Notes: generated by a model from the sequence alone, not told the origin. DNA of 64,000 nt from Gnetum montanum (GCA_015680685.1 MNCI01013743.1:64890-128889); one strand, 5' to 3'. Shown: positions 1 through 11,948, counted from the first letter of the stretch. Program-made: numbers and translations.

Positions 1-87
1 ATAAAATCCTTTCTTAGTATGGCTGCTGTTCTAAAGAAAGTGTTTGACTAGTTGATCAATGCGACGATAAGCAGAGATGCTAGGAGC

Positions 88-1701
88 CTAACAAGAAGAG
101 TAATACACATGGGTAGCTTGGAGAATATGCTTGCAGACAATAAATTTACTAGCCATAGATAGCTTCTTTTCCTTCCACTTAATAAGCTTTTGTTCAAGTT
201 TCTTCACAGTGACATCCCATAATGTTTTGGATGATCCGCCAAAAGAAAAGGGAATGCCAAGAAGCTTAAAAACTTGATCCTTTCCTAAAAATTGCCAAGG
301 CTTAGACAACGCCCAAGCTTGAACCCCTTTGTTGCAAAAGATAGAAGATTTGAACCAATTAATCTAAGAGCCAGAGAGTCTACAATATTGATCAATGCGA
401 TAAAAAAGACGATCAGCAATAAGAGCATCATTTTTTATCATAAAGAATGAGTCATCAGCAAAATGCATATTCAATAAGGAAGGAACATTATGATCAATGA
501 AAATACCTTGAAGCAAATTTTTTTCCTTATCCTTATGAATAGCATGACACAAAAAGTCCGCAGCAAGAATGAAGAGGTAAGGAGCAAGAGGACAACCTTG
601 CCTAACAGAGCGCTGAAGCTTGAACCAATTAGTTAAGCCAGCATTAGTAGCCACAAGGGCATTGGCGTCGGCAAAAAGAGTCTCCACCATTTTAATAAAA
701 TTAATGTGAAAACCATATTTATGAAGGCAAGCAATAACAAATTTCCACTTAATTTTGTCATACGCTTTAGCATAATCAAGCTTAAGAAAAGCAATGTTTT
801 GATTGGAGTCCTCGGCCCATTGCATACCTTCGCAAGCCGCAACAACATTATCAAGAATATACCTACCCTTAACAAAGCATGTTTGCATTAGGGTAATGAT
901 TTGAGGGATAATTAGCTTCAGTCTATTAGTAAGACATTTAGCCAAAATCTTGTAAACAGAGTTAAGGAGAGTGATAGGACGCCAGTTACCAATCAATGAA
1001 GGATCACCTATTTTAGGAATAAGACAGATGACACCTCTATTTAACTTAGGACTGAGAGAGTGTTGATTTATGGCTTCTGCAAAAACATAAGAGAGGTCTG
1101 AACCCACAATATCCCAATGATTCTTAAAAAACTTAATGGCGATGCCATCAAAACCAGGGGCTTTATCATTGGCCAGGCGAAACACAGCAACCTTGATTTC
1201 AGAAAGAGAGATATCTTGAGCAAGAAGATGATTGTGACTGCTATGGACAATACTAGGTAGGTGATCTGAGTTAGTAGCAAACTCATCCTGATCAAATCCA
1301 TTGGAGACAAAGAGGCATTGAAAATGTTGTTCAAGAAAACCATTTATAACATGAGGATCGGAGGTAAGTTGGCCATTCACTTCCAAACGTTCTATAGTAG
1401 GGAAAGTACCTTTACCCTTTAAAAATTTGAAGAACTCTTTACAGGGTTCTCCCTCAATTTTTAACCAGTTGAGACTACTCTTGATGAGAGCACTTCTAGC
1501 AGAGTACACATCCCATTTTTGTTTAACTGAGCAAACATAAGTTAGCCGTTGTTGAAGAGCAACATTAAAAGGGTCATGTTGAAGTGCAGAGTTAAGTTGT
1601 TGCAATTCAGAACTAACATTTGCCTCAATAGACCTACGTTTCTTAGCATATGACTTGCCCAACCAATGAGCAAAGTTGCAAATACGAGAAGTATCACGCA
1701 A
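88..1701 (-). pseudogene. LINE ORF2, reverse transcriptase part
   Basis: This part would copy the element's RNA into DNA at a nicked chromosomal site. The frame shows the RT motifs in order: APGFDGIAIKFFK, then FLKLDYAKAYDKI, then RQGCPLAPYLF, then the catalytic FADD box (within NMHFADDSFF), then the LGIPFSFGG region downstream. It lies in the same frame as the endonuclease part, separated from it by one TAG at 1705-1707. A second TAG at 364-366 splits off the last portion, which stays in frame down to a stop near 88. The catalytic aspartates are still present, so the lesions are premature stops, not active-site loss. The RNase H or C-terminal part is not seen here. Confidence 0.85.
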
Positions 1702-1704
1702 CCA

Positions 1705-2568
1705 CTAGTCAATCCAACTGAAATTGCCTGATGGCCTTCTCTCTGCATTCCAAAGAGATGTCAAAAGACCTTTACCAGAAGGAGTAAGAAATAAAGAGGC
1801 ATTCATGCGAAAAAGTTGGCGATGTTGAGCTAAAGATTTAGAACCAAAGGTCAAAGTGAGAGAAATTGGAAAGTGGTCTGAGAGGGTAGCATCAAGGTGG
1901 ACCTTAACATGACCATCACAAAACCATGAGGAATAACTAGAGAAATAAAATCGATCAAGTCGCTCACAAATGCGATCAGCACCAATCCTAAGGTTGGACC
2001 AAGTAAACCAACCTTCACGATTCACATTAGAGCTGGCAGCATCAGAGAGACAAAAGTGCTCCTTAACATCACTCCAACTAGAAAGCTCGAGGCTGGTAAG
2101 TTGAGAAGAGGCTCCACCAACTTTATCATAAGGATGTTCGATCATATTAAAATCACCTCCAAAGAGCCAAGGAATGTTAGGCAGACTGTGAAGGAGAGAC
2201 TGCCAAACACTGGCCCTAGTGGTAGGAGTAGTGGGAGCATAAATATTACAAATGCCGAAAGGACCAGAAGCGCCTTGAAGAGTAGCCCAAACAAAAGAGG
2301 TGTGACTACCATGAGAGAGAATTTTGTTAGACCAGGATTTATTGATAATAAGGGCTGCACCACCTTGACCAGTAATATGATTTGTGGAAAAGACAATAGA
2401 GTCAGGTAGGATGCTATTGCCTGCAATAATTGCATCCAGAGTAGAAATTTTAACCTCTTGCAGGAGAAGGAAGTCAGGAAGCAAAGGTCGAGAGCGAATA
2501 AAAGCACCGACCACCCATGTTCGGAGGTGATTGGAGAGCCCCCGAACATTCCAAGAATAGACTAACAT
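1705..2568 (-). pseudogene. LINE ORF2, endonuclease/exonuclease/phosphatase part
   Basis: The 287-codon stretch begins MLVYSWNVRGLSN and carries the APE-type endonuclease motifs in order: the SWNVRG start, LLQEVKI (metal-binding Glu), NIYAPTTPTT, WLFGGDFNMI and the terminal LSDHFPISL (catalytic Asp-His). In L1 elements this domain nicks target DNA. The ATG lies inside the last codons of ORF1: the bases ATGTTAG serve both as ORF2 start and ORF1 stop, a 7-base overlap. The frame ends at a TAG directly before the RT part, so in a functional copy both parts would be one protein. Confidence 0.85.
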
Positions 2569-3611
2569 CCAGAGAAGGGGGAGGAGGCCCCCGCCCTAGT
2601 TGCAGAGTTAACAATGTCTAAAGAAATCATTTCCTGGTTGTGATCAATGGCAGTAAAGGGATTGTGGGTGAGTAAGAGAGTTTGAGTGGATTGGTTGGAC
2701 TGAAGTGTAACGTCGTTGGTAAAAGGCATACCCCGACGTTTCCTACTGAGGGGAACTGTTTGAAATCCGTCATCATCAATAGGAGGGTTGTTAGAAGCCG
2801 TAAAAACGTATGGGTGTTTTCCCTTAGCTAATGAAGAAGCATGAGGAGGTGGCTTTTTGGTAACCTTACTTTGAGACCTAGGTGTGGGAGGAGCCTTGTT
2901 GCTAATAGAGGAAACCTTAGGATCAGTAGGGGAGGATTGTTGTGATCTTACTTGCGCTGCCTTCTTTCGTAACATAAAGGGGCATGAGACAAACATATGA
3001 CCCTCTTGGTGGCAGTAGTGACAAGAGTTGGGAAGGTTGTAATAGACCACCTTTTGCATATAGTTAATACCACCTGCACACAAAATAAGTTCTCGTTTAA
3101 GAGAGCCTAAGTCCACTTCAATCATATATCGAGTCCTGCGAAGGCCACTAGGTGTACCTAAGGATTCAGTGTGTTTGATTAATCCAAGGCGAGACACAAT
3201 ATCCCTTTCAACTCTTTTGAAAATCAAGGGGAGATTCGGTAACTCTACAAAACAAGGGACTTTCCGAAATTCAGGAGAAATTGGGTTGAGAGAAGGAGTC
3301 CACTTGCGAATAATCAATAAAGCATGACGATGGTGAAAGACACTAATGCTAAAAGCTTCAGAGACCATCTCTGAGTTAATAAACTCAACAAGTAGAAAAG
3401 AATTAGATAAATATCAAACATGTGAAGCTATCAAACCACGATCTTTCCAAACAGAGTTGACATGATGCAAAAAGCTAGAAGAGTGGGGCAGGTAGCTTAA
3501 AATTTGCAGAAAGACATACCTGCTAGAAATGTCATGGGTGATAGATTCAAACAAATCATCAGGAAGCTCGTAGAATGGCTCGGAAGAAGTGGAGCCACCA
3601 TCTGGCGACAT
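2562..3611 (-). pseudogene. LINE ORF1, nucleic-acid-binding gag-like protein
   Basis: Read from the ATG at 3611 (MSPDGG...), the frame is interrupted once by TGA at 3414-3416 and then runs on in the same frame to the TAG at 2562. Its central part has the DUF4283-like block of plant LINE ORF1 proteins (ISVFHHRHALLIIRKW). This is followed by a CCHC zinc knuckle of spacing C-x2-C-x4-H-x4-C (CHYCHQEGHMFVSC), near residue 200. The tail is rich in Pro, Ser and Lys. It would package the element RNA. A diverged relative of the same protein occurs on the plus strand at 39.8-41.1 kb. Confidence 0.75.
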
Positions 3612-3675
3612 GGTAATCAAAGGAGCTGATCTAAAACAAGTCAGAGAGCCTGCTCTTCCATGATCACAAAACAGA

Positions 3676-3787
3676 ACAGGCAGCAAGATCTGCTTGAGAT
3701 CTGCAAAGGTGCCTTGATCCGATCCGATCTCACAGGCAGCGAGATCTACCCGAGATCTACTAGGGTGCCCTGATCCGATCCGATCCA
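3676..3787 (-). repeat. Two tandem 56-bp units in the LINE 5' region
   Basis: Two adjacent copies begin ACAGGCAGC at 3676 and 3732. Both hold paired AGATCT sites and end in repeated GATCCGATCC. They lie just upstream of ORF1 on the coding strand, where LINE promoters sit. The arrangement resembles 5'-UTR monomers known from some animal L1s, but a regulatory role is inference. Confidence 0.7.
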
Positions 3788-3950
3788 ATCTCTGTTCCTT
3801 ACTCTGCCTTCGTTTGCAGATGGAAAGGGTTGTGTTTGTTGTATTTTTTTTCTTTAACTCTTTCATCGTTTTAATCGAGACCCTCGTTAACTCGCAAGAA
3901 CCGTCTATTGAACGCAAGCTCTCCACGCTTCATGAGTTTCAGCTAACACC

Positions 3951-4482
3951 TAGCGCCTCTGGGAACCAAAAACTGTACGGATGTATGCGGAGGAACTCTG
4001 GCACATCCGTGGGGAAATTGCATTTGAATTTCTCAGGTGTTCTTGCATGAACATTCTTCTATCTATTGCATTATGATTCATTTACCCTTGCTAATATAAA
4101 GACTGTGTTGTGTGTACAAATGGAAATCATACAATAATGGATTGGATCTGGAGGGAACACTTGGAATGGATCGGTGCTGAAGCAGCTATGCAAGGAATGA
4201 GATGGATGGCGCACTTATGCATGGACAACAAAAGGCACAATCTTGGCGTTGGTAGCAGCAAAACTTCTTTCTCTCTCTCTCTTTCTCAGCCGCCAAATAA
4301 GGCCTGATGTCAAATGTATAAAGTGTTCACTCTTGTTGTTGTGAACACCAGTTTTGTCTTGTCTTATAATGATGATTCGTTCACATGTCATCCCATTAGT
4401 TCCATTTTGAGTCAATAATCCCATATCGTCCCAATATTTTGTAAGGAACTCGAGGACGAGTTTTTATTCAGTCGTGGGGGTA
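3951..4482. other. Unassigned stretch ending in a polypurine tract
   Basis: I see no recognisable coding sequence here. The last bases before the LTR at 4483 (ending GTGGGGGTA) look like the polypurine tract that primes plus-strand synthesis next to a 3' LTR. At least the right part is therefore the internal tail of the gypsy element whose LTR follows. Confidence 0.4.
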
Positions 4483-5283
4483 TGATGGGATGCGATATCA
4501 CGTCCGCTGCGATATTGCATCGTCCCCCGCGATATCGTGATGTGCCGCCAAATCTATAAATAAGAGGTGGCTCTCCCTTGTTTCTCATTCTAGGCCTAGA
4601 CTGTAGCAAAACTCTGGCAATTTTACCTCTCCAGAGATAGAATAATTTCCATGTGCCCGTAGTAAGTGCTCCAAAGTGAACGGATCTTTATTCGAGCAAA
4701 TATTGTACCTGAACACAAGTTTGTGTATGGAAATAAAGACGAACTTCTTGGATAAACCTTGCAGTACATGGACTAAGCTAGATAGGACTTTATTTACTGT
4801 TCTTTATTGTTTACCGTTTAAATGCTTTATTAGTTGATTAATTCTCTTTCAACCCTTCTCCCATAGTTAAGTGCATTCAGTACGACCGCTTTGAGCACAT
4901 GCATTACACTTGGTGATCCCAGTAATGAATAGTGTTTGGTAACCAAGGTTGCATTGGTTCAGGGTGTGAACGGTAAGTGGGAACGGATGCTGATGCTAGT
5001 TTAATTAAGGCTTAGTTAGTTAGTTAAAGTTAGTTAATTAGACTCTTCACCCTTCACCTCATTAGCATAGGAGATAAAATAGAAAAGATATAAAAATCAC
5101 ATACCTCAGACTTACTTATACATACAACCGTGACAAATACAAGTAAGTCTGGGAAGACAACGAATGATTAACCTTAAGTGTTCCATAAGGCATGTAGGCA
5201 CTTAGTCTACGGAGTTCGACCAGATCACGCGTGTAACGCTTGTATTCGTATGGTTGAGTGTAGGGGTACCTTGCCACTCATCA
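4483..5283 (+). mobile_element. LTR of a Ty3/gypsy element, plus orientation
   Basis: An about 800-bp LTR that starts TGATGGGATGC after a polypurine tract and ends CTTGCCACTCATCA. Its end matches closely the end of the LTR at 58833-59685 (a shared stretch beginning GTATGGTTGAG), so both belong to one family. It contains a TATA-like CTATAAATAAG near 4553. The U3 part holds several GCGATATCG-type palindromes (4490-4540). No matching coding interior follows on this strand, so it is a solo or 3' LTR remnant. Confidence 0.65.
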
Positions 5284-5379
5284 GGTACCTCACCACTCAT
5301 CACTTTTCCTGATGGAAGGATCCCTATTGTATTCTTCTACACTTTCCCTTTTTTGCAACTCATCTTCTTCTTTTGCTAT

Positions 5380-6745
5380 CTACTCTATTAGCCTATGTAT
5401 CTGATGAGCTCTTAGTTTAGATAGTCTCCCTTGGGCATAAACCACAATAGTACTTTTGGTTTTTACTTTGAGCCCATCTATGATATGGTGGAGTTGTTCC
5501 CTATAAAAATCATGACTAGGGCATCGATGTAAAAGAGAATAATATCTACCCATGGTGGCATCCAAGGGTTCATGTGTTCCTTGTTTCCAACCTTGGATTT
5601 GCCTTCTCAGATTAGACACTTTGGAGTACATCTGGTATTTTTCATTAAATAGTTCCAACATGGTACTCCATCTACGAATGGATTTCAGCTCTAGGGACTA
5701 GTACCAGATTTCTACTTCTTTAATGAGTGTGCTAGGGAATAGCTTAAGTTTTTGCTAATCATTTTCAATGTTTTGTAATGCGTAGGAATTATGAAAGGCT
5801 TGTAGATGGTTTTGTAAATTAGAGTTATATTCCCCCTCAAATCTTGAGATATTGTTCATGTCTAAGCACTTGATCCGACTATCTTTCACATACCTAGTTG
5901 GAATCTTAACTACCTTTACAATGTTAAGCATGCTTCAAGTTGCCAATAGAGGTTCATCATCATCATTGTGTTGATGACGTTGATGATGGTTTCTACCACC
6001 CCTTCGTTCTTGGTGTGCTGTACAATCATTATTGTCTCGCTAATCACCTTCATCATGATTATTTCTTTGGTGACTTCTATCAAAACTAGAAGATGAAGAG
6101 GAATGTTCAAAGTCAAATGAAGAGGATGAAGAGGAAGGTGGACTACCACCACCACTGCAGTGTTTGCCACCATCTCGTCACTTATCACGACCATGATCCT
6201 TAGATTCCTTGCCATTGCGATGTTTGCCTGAGTCCTGCCTTGACTATCACTTTTTCCTAAACTTGGTTTGTTAATAGTGAACTGCAAACTCAGGGTCACA
6301 CACTCATCACCAATAATAAGGGGTGGAGATTCTTCATGTTGAGAACCCCCAGGGGGAGGATCCTCATTGTCATCTTGGTTCAATAAGAACAAGGGATTAG
6401 TGAAGTGTTTCTCCTTTGCAAACTCATGGTGCTTCTCCTGGTGTTGATCTCTTTTACATTATGTTTCAATGGGATGATAGTCTGATAGTCATAATCATGC
6501 ACAACATACTCTTCTTGATGATCGTGAATGCCTAACTTCTTAAGAGTTTGAAGTAGCGTCATGAGCACAAATCGATCAAGAGGCATTACAAGGTTGCCCT
6601 TCATATCACACCATCGAAGTTGCTCATCTTGATGTAAGATGAAGGTGAAGTTAGGTACATACTCATTTGGATGAGTATATATCACTTTGTACTCCTATGG
6701 GACCGGTGGATTGACATCTTCATGCCTATGAGAAGAAGAAGACAT
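5380..6745 (-). pseudogene. Ty3/gypsy gag relic (OTA/Athila-Tat type), minus strand
   Basis: Reading from an ATG at 6745, the gag frame is broken at once by a TAG near 6697 and then by further stops and shifts. It includes a Ser/His/Asp-rich segment and the retrotransposon gag core (MLELFNEKYQMYSKVSNL, LDATMGRYYSLLHRCPSHDF) at 5380-5661. The same core is found on the plus strand at 60561-60800. It would form the capsid of the virus-like particle. Downstream pol is absent, so this is a truncated copy. Its 5' LTR is the one at 6897-7766. Confidence 0.75.
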
Positions 6746-6896
6746 TTTGTAAACAAATAAAATATCAATGTGCTTTTGTAATTATATGTTGTTTGGGAGT
6801 GATGTTGACCTTGGGTTCATCCAATGATATTAATGATATTCACTAATCCTAGATAGCACATGTTTCAACAAATATAGTCCTTGATAATGACGCCAA

Positions 6897-7766
6897 TGAT
6901 GAGCAGTGTAGGTACCTCTACATCCAACCATACAAATCACAAAGCATTCATGTGCGATTCGGTCAAATTCTATAAACTCTATATTTTTTGGTGCACTAGT
7001 CTTCTAGGAAGTGAACCTTGCCCTGAGGTCGTTCGTTGTCTTCCCAATTACACTTATGATGTATAAAGGTATGGTTAAGTGCGATTGAGGCATATGATTT
7101 TTATCATTTTTATGTTTTATGTCCTTTGGTGCTTAGAGTAAAGAGATGAAGTGGTTTAATAACTAATTTAATTTAACTACTTAACTAGCCTGTAACTAGT
7201 TCTAACATAAGCATCTAGTCCCACTTTCTGTACACGTCCTAAACCCATATATCCATTACTGGGTTACCAAGCACTATGCTATTGGGTGCACCAAGCAATA
7301 ATGTTACTAGGATTACTAAGTGAATGTGTGTTTACACTCAAAGTAGTTGTAATTGTGTACTTAATCTATTAGCTTAATTTATCTTAATTGATTGAATATT
7401 TAATAAAAATAATGAATGCATAAATAAAACATTTAAACTATTTGGAATGCTACAAGGTTTATCAAGAAGCTCGTCTTTATTGTTGTATACACTAGTATGG
7501 TTCAAGTACAATAGTGCTTGAATAAAGATCTGTATACTTAATGACTCTTGTTGCGGGCACTCGGGAAAATATTCTAACTTTCAAATGTAAAAACTACAAG
7601 AGTTCGACTACTACTATGACTTGAATGCCCATAAACACACCTGGGCACTCATATTTATAGTTTTTGCTACAATATCGTGTCAACAGGGCAACACCACATA
7701 AATGGGGCCCCATCAATAAGGCCGCATCAACGGGGGCCTATCAATGCAACACTTTGACGCTCATCA
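6897..7766 (-). mobile_element. 5' LTR of the minus-strand gypsy relic, with adjoining primer site
   Basis: On the minus strand this 870-bp LTR starts TGATGAGCG (at 7766) and ends CTACACTGCTCATCA (at 6897), giving matched TGATGAG/CTCATCA ends. Directly after it on that strand comes TTGGCGTCATTATCAAGG (down to about 6878). This is a decayed form of the tRNA-Asp-type primer-binding site (TGGCGCC...) common in OTA gypsy elements. The gag relic follows about 130 bases further on, the expected order. Confidence 0.65.
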
Positions 7767-8560
7767 ACAATGGAAAGTAAAGTCTAAACTAGCCTATGGG
7801 CAATGAGTTTCCATTCCCAGCTTGCTATACACATCCTGAACCCTTGTATCCACTACTGGGATTACGAAGCACTATGTTACTAGGCAAAAAAAACAATAAC
7901 GATGCTAAGGTTACCAAGAGAACATGTGTTTATGCTTGAAATTGGTTGCACTCATTTCACCAATTCATTAATATGCATGAAAATGTAAATATTAACTAAG
8001 TACATGAAAAATAAATTGCATGGAAAGTAAATCTAATCTAAGTCAAAGTGCTATAATGAATAAGAATCAATCTCAATCTTATTGCCATTCACTAGATGTG
8101 TCTAGTTTCATTGCCACTCGAATAAGACATCGTACAACTGACTTAGATCCACACTACGGGTGCTCACTAACTGTTCTATGAGACTATGAAACAAAACTAT
8201 AAAAGTTCAGCTACTCTATTGACTAATTTATGCTAAAATCATGCGCCCAAGCGCTATATTTATAAGCTAGCACACATGCCATGATATCAAATATATGATA
8301 TTGGAGCTAACAAAAAATAACTTTTTATTTAAATAGATGCGATGGCATGCATCGAGGCCTTTATGTTGAGGCATCTGAGTTGACACAATTGCATCAACAC
8401 AGCCAACAGATGTGACGGCATGCATTGAGGCCTTTGCATTAAGGCATCTGCCTTGACACAGCTGTGTCAATGCAGCTAACCAATGCTTCATCACCCTTAT
8501 TGCTCAAAGGGTTTCAAGTGGCATGTAAGCTCTATTTGCTCTAAGAAATAATTGTAGTGG
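7767..8560 (-). mobile_element. Partial second copy of the same LTR family
   Basis: The stretch from about 7790 repeats the LTR body at 7210-7320 (both hold 'ACTGGG...AAGCACTATG' next to a run about village-like AT-rich text). Its right part (8330-8480) has its own imperfect repeat, GGCATGCATxGAGGCCTTT, occurring twice. I read it as a truncated LTR abutting the complete one. Boundaries are uncertain. Confidence 0.4.
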
Positions 8561-8599
8561 GAAATAAATTTTGGCATAGGAGATTAGAAAGAAACTATT

Positions 8600-9255
8600 T
8601 TGTAGTCTTGTCCAACCTGTATTATTGTATGGGTGTGTTGCTTGGAGATCTTCTCTTTTCACACATAATTGGAAAAAATTAGATTATGTTCAAAAATAGT
8701 TTCTTGTGTATGAATTTCAAGTAAAAATGCAGGCTTTCTATGATATATCGCTATTAGAAGTAGATTTACTTATTCTTGAAGTTGAAGCTCTTTGTCAATT
8801 TATTGTTTACACTTAGAAGTTAAGTCACATGGAGGAGGTTGCTTATGCTAAGGAGATAATGAATGCTACAAAAAAAAATGGATGGTTGCATCAAGAAAAA
8901 TTATGGCTTTAGTGTCAGAATATTATTATAGAGGATCTTCCTTTAAACAAAAGACTCTTCTAGAAAACTATAAAAGAAAAAGTTTTGGCTAAAGTTTAGT
9001 TAAATACATTAGGGATAAAACATTTTTATTTATATTCTATTAGTGGAGGTTTGTTATCTAATATTCACTAGTATCTACTCTCAACTGTTCCTATTCATTT
9101 AAGGAATCAAATTACTAGAGCAAGAATGAGCTCTCATCATCTCTTTATTGAGATAGGTCATTGGATCAATTTACCAAGGGAAGAGCATATTTGTAGATTG
9201 TGCAAAAAAAGCATAGAAGACGAAGAACATATTTTTTATTTTGCCCATTTTTGGT
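8600..9255 (+). pseudogene. 3' end of a plant LINE reverse-transcriptase gene (relic)
   Basis: Near 9115-9245 a readable frame gives RARMSSHHLFIEIGHW followed by ICRLCKKSIEDEEHIF. This is the Cys-rich C-terminal signature (CxLC...DExH) of plant non-LTR reverse transcriptases. Upstream sequence is full of stops. A related piece occurs at 46930-47140. It is a dead fragment. Confidence 0.55.
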
Positions 9256-9596
9256 TCACATTTAATTAAATTATACTATTAATTATCATATATTGATTGC
9301 TTTCTTTCAAATTGACCTTATCTGCTTTAGGCATTACATCAATTATGTTTTCAACCTTTTAAAAAACTATGTTAAGGTATTGTAACTATCTAACAAATCC
9401 TTTGTGATTTCCAATATTTTGTCTATCTTTGGTTCACATTCAATTGAATTACATTATTAATTGTAATCTACTAATTGCTTTCTTTGAAATTGACCCTATT
9501 TGCTTAAGGGCATTACATCAATGATATTTTCAACTTTCTTCCAAAATATGTCGAGGCTTTGTAACTATCCAACAAATCCTTTGTGATTTCTTGGAT
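9249..9596 (+). repeat. Tandem duplication of about 175 bp
   Basis: Two adjacent imperfect copies both start TTTGGTTCACATT (9249 and 9429) and both end CAAATCCTTTGTGATTTC. The copies differ at many positions, so the duplication is old. No coding content is seen. The surrounding 9597-10100 is AT-rich with nothing recognisable. Confidence 0.65.
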
Positions 9597-10103
9597 GCAA
9601 TAAAAGTTTCTAGTTTCTAGTTTCAAGTCAACATTAACATCTAAAAAATGAAGATAGTTATTATATTCTTTCTATTGAATATTACAATCAATGCTATTTA
9701 GATATATATAAAATTTGGTTAGTTCTTCTTCAGCCAAATAATAGATATACTTTATAAAAACATAGCTGAATTAGTAATAAATCCAAAAGATACAAACATT
9801 AACATATTATCAAGTGACAACCTTAGGAAACTATAAATATGCAAATATATAATGAAATTGAAATGCTTTTTATTACATCTAGAGTATTAGATGTAAGAAA
9901 AAGCATATATTAAAATAGAATGTATATTAAAAGTAAAATTAAATAAAAATTAAAATATCAAATATCTAGACAAGTAAAACATGTCCACAAAATGTAGATC
10001 CATGGTTGAAACCATAATACCATGCAAGTCATAAACTACTAACTCAATGCAACAAGGAATATGAATGTTAAAGATTAAGGTAAGGGCTAATTAATACACT
10101 GAG

Positions 10104-10215
10104 GGGCTAGCCTAGCGGTAAGGTTATTGATTTGAAAGCTCCAAGTCATGGATTTAATTTTGGTGGGCAATGCTTAGTTATAGATCTCTGGGTATACCTA
10201 TATTACAATTATTTC
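10104..10215 (+). mobile_element. SINE-like, tRNA-derived unit
   Basis: The sequence GGGGCTAGCCTAGCGGTAA looks like an RNA polymerase III box A. It is followed about 30 bases later by a box-B-like GGATTTAATTTTGG and the phrase GTGGGCAA. Units with the same layout occur at 48508, 58290 and 58527, so this is a dispersed family. No clear target duplication was found. Confidence 0.45.
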
Positions 10216-10299
10216 GAGGTTCCAACACCCCCCAAATAATATAAAAGCAAATGGAAATCAAGGGATAAAGTCACAACCATGGCAAAAAGAGGAATAATC

Positions 10300-10420
10300 A
10301 AATTTGTAGTCTTACGTCTCTCCCCACCTTAAGAATCTTCCTTTTGGAAGATCTACGAAGAAGTGGTACATAGATCTTTTTTTAACTTCCCAAGTTGCCT
10401 CTTAAGTATTGTGGGTTATG
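10300..10420 (-). pseudogene. Ty3/gypsy pol tail (relic)
   Basis: The minus strand reads EATWEV at about 10405, the short motif that ends many chromoviral pol proteins. A purine-rich GGTGGGGAGAGACG follows, as expected just before a 3' LTR. Only this tail is visible. The flanking 10420-11160 is AT-rich and I recognise nothing in it. Confidence 0.35.
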
Positions 10421-11164
10421 GTGATGATGCCTTATCTTTCTTCCATGTGTTTGGTGATACTTGAACTTGTGATTGTGGAGCATGAATTATGCTAACTTTT
10501 GTGTGTGTGATTAATGGTTTGAACTCCCATGTGCATAACTATTACTTCCACGATATTGACTTGGACACCTCAAGGAGAAGTACAAGTGGTTTCTACTCAA
10601 GTTTTTCTTGACTTTCTTCCATTTTTTAAGCATAGATTGAGAGCAAGAGGAGGATGCAAGTGACCAAGAGTGATTGCTTGTGTTTCTTAGTTCTCATCCA
10701 TTGGATCCTTAATTTAGTTGGAACTTATTAATTTTCAAACTTGGATAATGTAATTTTATATGCTTTTAGATGATTTGGTTTAGGCTATGAATATGTGTAA
10801 CCTTTGTGATTTAATTTATCATTTTAGTTCAATGTTTAGGTTTTTGATCTCAAGGTTTTACTTAGTTGTCTTTTAGATTTGATAATCAACTTTCTTAAAA
10901 TTTCAATTGCTTGTGATTAATTTACTTAGTTTGGAGGATTATCACCATTTGAAAATTAATTACCTTTCATCTATTTCTTGCTAACAATTTGATTTGGAAA
11001 CATTAATGTTGCATTTCAGCTACTTTTCATTACATAGATCACGTTAAGCACTACATGGAGAAGGAAAAGGCCATGTAGCTTCTATTAATCTTCATAACTT
11101 TATTTAATCCTTTAGTCAGTTTGCTACTTAATTGTCTTTCTATCTTAATATATTTATACTCTCA

Positions 11165-11220
11165 GCAACAACATCATCATCATCCTAGCCTCGTCATAAG
11201 AAAATGAGGTTAGCTACATT
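11165..11220 (-). mobile_element. RTE-type LINE 3' tail
   Basis: CATCATCATCATCCTAGCC, followed by a GTC-AAATGAGG variant, is the reverse complement of the GGCTAGGATGATGATG tail. The same tail ends three other fragments in this window (17.4, 19.26 and 48.8 kb). Plant RTE LINEs end in such short trinucleotide repeats. Only the tail is readable here. Confidence 0.5.
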
Positions 11221-11459
11221 TATGCTATTAACAGCAGCATTATTAAATAATTAGAAAATGTTTTTATAAAATATAATAAATATATATTTATGTTTAGAAT
11301 AAATTCTAAATTTTAAAGTTAGAAATGATTGATATATAAGAGTCCAATTTGCATACATAACTTTCAAATCTAATTCCTTGTTTATCTTCCACATGTTTTT
11401 TTAGTGTTTATCATGTTTAAATATTATAAAAAATTAAAAGAAACCACACGGCCATGGAT

Positions 11460-11948
11460 AAATCCGAATTTTATCGGAATTGTAAGTGTCAAATTTCAGA
11501 GGTGTAACTGACCAAAGTGTATTTACTTTGCATTTAATCAATTGTATTAATGTTAACATGAAACTTCAAGTCGCCCGCCTCGCTCCGGGGTCCCGACCAC
11601 GGAGGGCAAAAGAACCCACTTCATTTACAAACTACCGAAACGATCTTGGCGATTCTCGAAGACATAGGCAGGTTGAATTTGGGGTCTGTGCAATATATTT
11701 CCGTAGCGTTTGATAATTGTAGATGTACAAGCCGATCCTCTGTAATGGTTAGATAACGGTGTTGTTTCTCTCTCTCTTCTTTTTTAAATTTTAGGAATAC
11801 AAAGGTTGCAGATCGTTAAAGGATCTTGTGTTCTGGTCTTCGCAGAGCAGCTGATCCGTATCTAAATTTTACAGGAGTGATTTAGACTAGGCTTTAGGTG
11901 CATATTGAAGTGTGCAGCAACACCTGATTCCCAATTCAACATAGCTAT
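11460..11948 (+). promoter_or_regulatory. Probable promoter and 5' leader of the MECR gene
   Basis: This stretch is less AT-rich than its surroundings (a GC-rich block at 11570-11610) and lies directly upstream of the first coding exon. A pyrimidine tract at 11763-11790 followed by TTTTAG at about 11797 could be a leader-intron acceptor. I see no strong TATA box. Start of transcription is not defined. Confidence 0.35.

Larger units (their letters stand above)
1..3950 (-). mobile_element. L1-like plant LINE, minus strand, truncated by the window edge
   Basis: A non-LTR retrotransposon with the usual plant L1 order, read right to left: a 5' region with a tandem 56-bp repeat, ORF1 with a CCHC knuckle, then ORF2 with an endonuclease followed by reverse transcriptase. 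Coding similarity continues to about position 88 and the 3' end lies outside the window. The reading frames are almost intact and are interrupted only by single stop codons (TGA at 3414, TAG at 1705, TAG at 364). This points to a fairly young but dead copy. The 5' boundary near 3950 is approximate, because I see no target duplication. Confidence 0.85.

Noticed and set aside
2056-2409. Plus-strand open stretch opposite the LINE endonuclease
   Set aside because: It is the antisense shadow of the conserved endonuclease frame.
8330-8480. Possible CRISPR-like or satellite repeat (GGCATGCAT...GAGGCCTTT twice)
   Set aside because: Only two imperfect copies inside an LTR fragment of a plant genome. 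An internal LTR repeat explains it.
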